Assembly: GCA_009829735.1 (NCBI GenBank)
Contig: CM020618.1
Coordinates: 25,827,122 to 25,891,121 of the forward strand
Direction of reading: 5' to 3'
Length of the DNA: 64,000 nucleotides
DNA from: Pyropia yezoensis
Lineage: Eukaryota > Rhodophyta > Bangiophyceae > Bangiales > Bangiaceae
Made by a program: the position numbers and the translations under genes. Each line of letters starts with the position of its first letter. The first letter of the stretch is position 1. The notes below the pieces were generated by a model. It saw nothing but the letters and a program-made list of their open reading frames with translations, ran no database searches and was not told the origin of the DNA. Shown here one piece after another: positions 63,113 through 64,000 of this stretch.

Positions 63113-64000
63113 CCCCTTCTACCTCGAGTTCCAGCACCACGGCGGCGACTTTGTGGCCGCCGGCCTCGCGACCGGCAACCTCACCCTCCTCCGCGCGGGG
63201 CTTGCCACTCTTGACTGGGCGGTGCGGGTGCTTCGGGACGTGACCGCCTTTGAGGTGGGCGGGGGCGGCGACGCGCGGCACTCGGTGACATTTTTTTTTG
63301 AAGCCGCCGCCCGGGCGGCGCTGCTGCTCCGCGACGCGGGGGTGTGTGGGGGGTACCGGCGGGAGCGGCTGGAGCCGCTCCTCCGGCGGCTGGCCGTGTG
63401 GGCCGCCGATGTGGAGGGGGACAGCTTCAAGTATCAGGTACGGACGGCCGGGTGGACGGGGGGGGGTCGGCGGGAGGTCGGGGGGCAGGGAAGTCTGGGG
63501 GAGGTCACTCGCGTTGAAGTGCTTCCTTTTGGGAGGGGCGGAGGGGGGATATGGCCCGCTGCAGGGAGGCTGACGCTGCGGGGGTGGCGTGCATGGCGTC
63601 GTGCCTTGCTCGTGGGGGGCTCCCCGTGTGGACCGGGGTGCACCGACACGGCGCGTGGCACCGTCGGCGGTGGAGGCTAACGCGCGTGCCCTGTCCCCCT
63701 CCACCTACCTCCGTCTTTCCACGCCCGCCACCTCCCCCTCTGGCGCGCCCCCCTCCCCCCCACCCTTTCCCCCTTGACTCCCTCCTCCTCCCCCCCACCA
63801 ACAGGCCCAGTTTACGCACCAAATCTGGATCCGCGCCGCCACCTATGCCTACCTCGCCGCCCTCTTCCCCCCCACCGACGCCCTCCAGCCGCTCCTCCAC
63901 ACCGCCCACGCCCGCTACACTGCCGCCGCTTTCGCAGGCCAGACGGCGCCCCCCCCCCCACCGGGGACGGCGGCGGCAGCGACCGGCGGCGGCGGCGGCG
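62322..64000 (+). CDS. membrane-anchored Ala-rich protein, partial, one intron
   Basis: Unrecognised family. From ATG 62322 residues 1-20 (MAALWAAAVVVVVVTLLAAQ) form a signal anchor, so the protein is probably type II or secreted. A low-complexity Ala/Gly/Asp stretch follows (about 40-190). A folded part comes next: LCASLTPASPP, LAALLYTHPARLHAEVLTSP, FYLEFQHHGGDFVAAGLATG, ATLDWAVRVLRDVTAFEVGG and EAAARAALLLRDAGVCGGYR. Exon 1 ends at 63437 (KYQ, donor GTACGG) and exon 2 starts at 63805 (AQFTHQIWIRAATYAYLAAL) in phase 0; the window then ends. Repeated amphipathic helices suggest an alpha-helical toroid or similar, but that is speculation. Confidence 0.5.
63438..63804 (+). other. intron of the membrane-anchored protein gene
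   Basis: GTACGG donor after CAG, a C/T-rich 3' part and CCAACAG acceptor; 367 bp. Both flanking exons keep the same phase. Confidence 0.65.

Noticed and set aside
61755-63704. 649-codon minus-strand ORF at the right end
   Set aside because: Low-complexity Arg/Gly/Pro mirror of the plus-strand gene, which has a membrane anchor and a phase-preserving intron.

Overview
The window looks like nuclear DNA of a GC-rich eukaryote with a compact, transposon-filled genome. The signs are GT-AG introns of about 300-370 bp with pyrimidine-rich 3' ends, a spliceosomal SYF2-like gene, C2H2 and SWIM/RING zinc-finger genes, Ala/Gly/Pro-rich proteins, long G and C homopolymers, and remains of several eukaryotic transposon superfamilies. 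A bangiophyte red alga (Porphyra/Pyropia type) fits best. That is inference; a GC-rich green or haptophyte alga is not excluded.

Layout. 0-3 kb: 5' part of an LTR element on the minus strand (493-bp LTR and a 705-aa gag-like ORF). 3.8-4.3 kb: G/C-rich tandem array. 4.6-9.6 kb: decayed PIF/Harbinger transposon with two convergent ORFs, a SANT/Myb-like protein and a DDE transposase; the SANT ORF is split by a 469-bp solo LTR with a perfect 5-bp target duplication. 13.6-16.6 kb: a possible Ala-rich membrane-anchored protein and a SYF2-like splicing factor. 17-24.5 kb: a 6,046-bp CACTA (Tnp2) transposon with 3-bp duplication, inserted into a CGG-rich inverted-repeat element whose unbroken copy lies at 55-56.5 kb. 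25-31.4 kb: broken SANT-like and coiled-coil ORFs, then a second LTR (same family as the solo LTR) followed by a second gag-like gene with two in-frame stops. 32.5-34.5 kb: end of a Ty3/gypsy chromodomain integrase, with a 1,035-bp hAT-type element (perfect 8-bp duplication) immediately upstream. 35.1-38.1 kb: the best host-gene island, a two-exon SWIM-RING protein and a convergent four-finger C2H2 protein. 38-62 kb: mostly low-complexity DNA and inverted-repeat elements flanked by TA (42.5-44.9, 46.6-47.3, 53.0-54.1, 58.4-60.6 kb), a 119-bp MITE that also occurs at 11.9 kb, Ty3 gag fragments (48-49.6 kb), a second copy of the first LTR (51.6 kb) and minisatellites. 62.3 kb to the end: first part of a membrane-anchored protein gene with one intron, cut by the window edge.

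There is no operon-like logic. The genes that may work together are the transposon pairs (SANT protein plus DDE transposase; Tnp2 plus its antisense companion). Most transposon genes are broken. Intact candidates are Tnp2, the 705-aa gag-like ORF, SYF2-like, SWIM-RING and C2H2. GC-rich DNA opens long ORFs in all frames, so ORFs without a recognisable domain are scored low.
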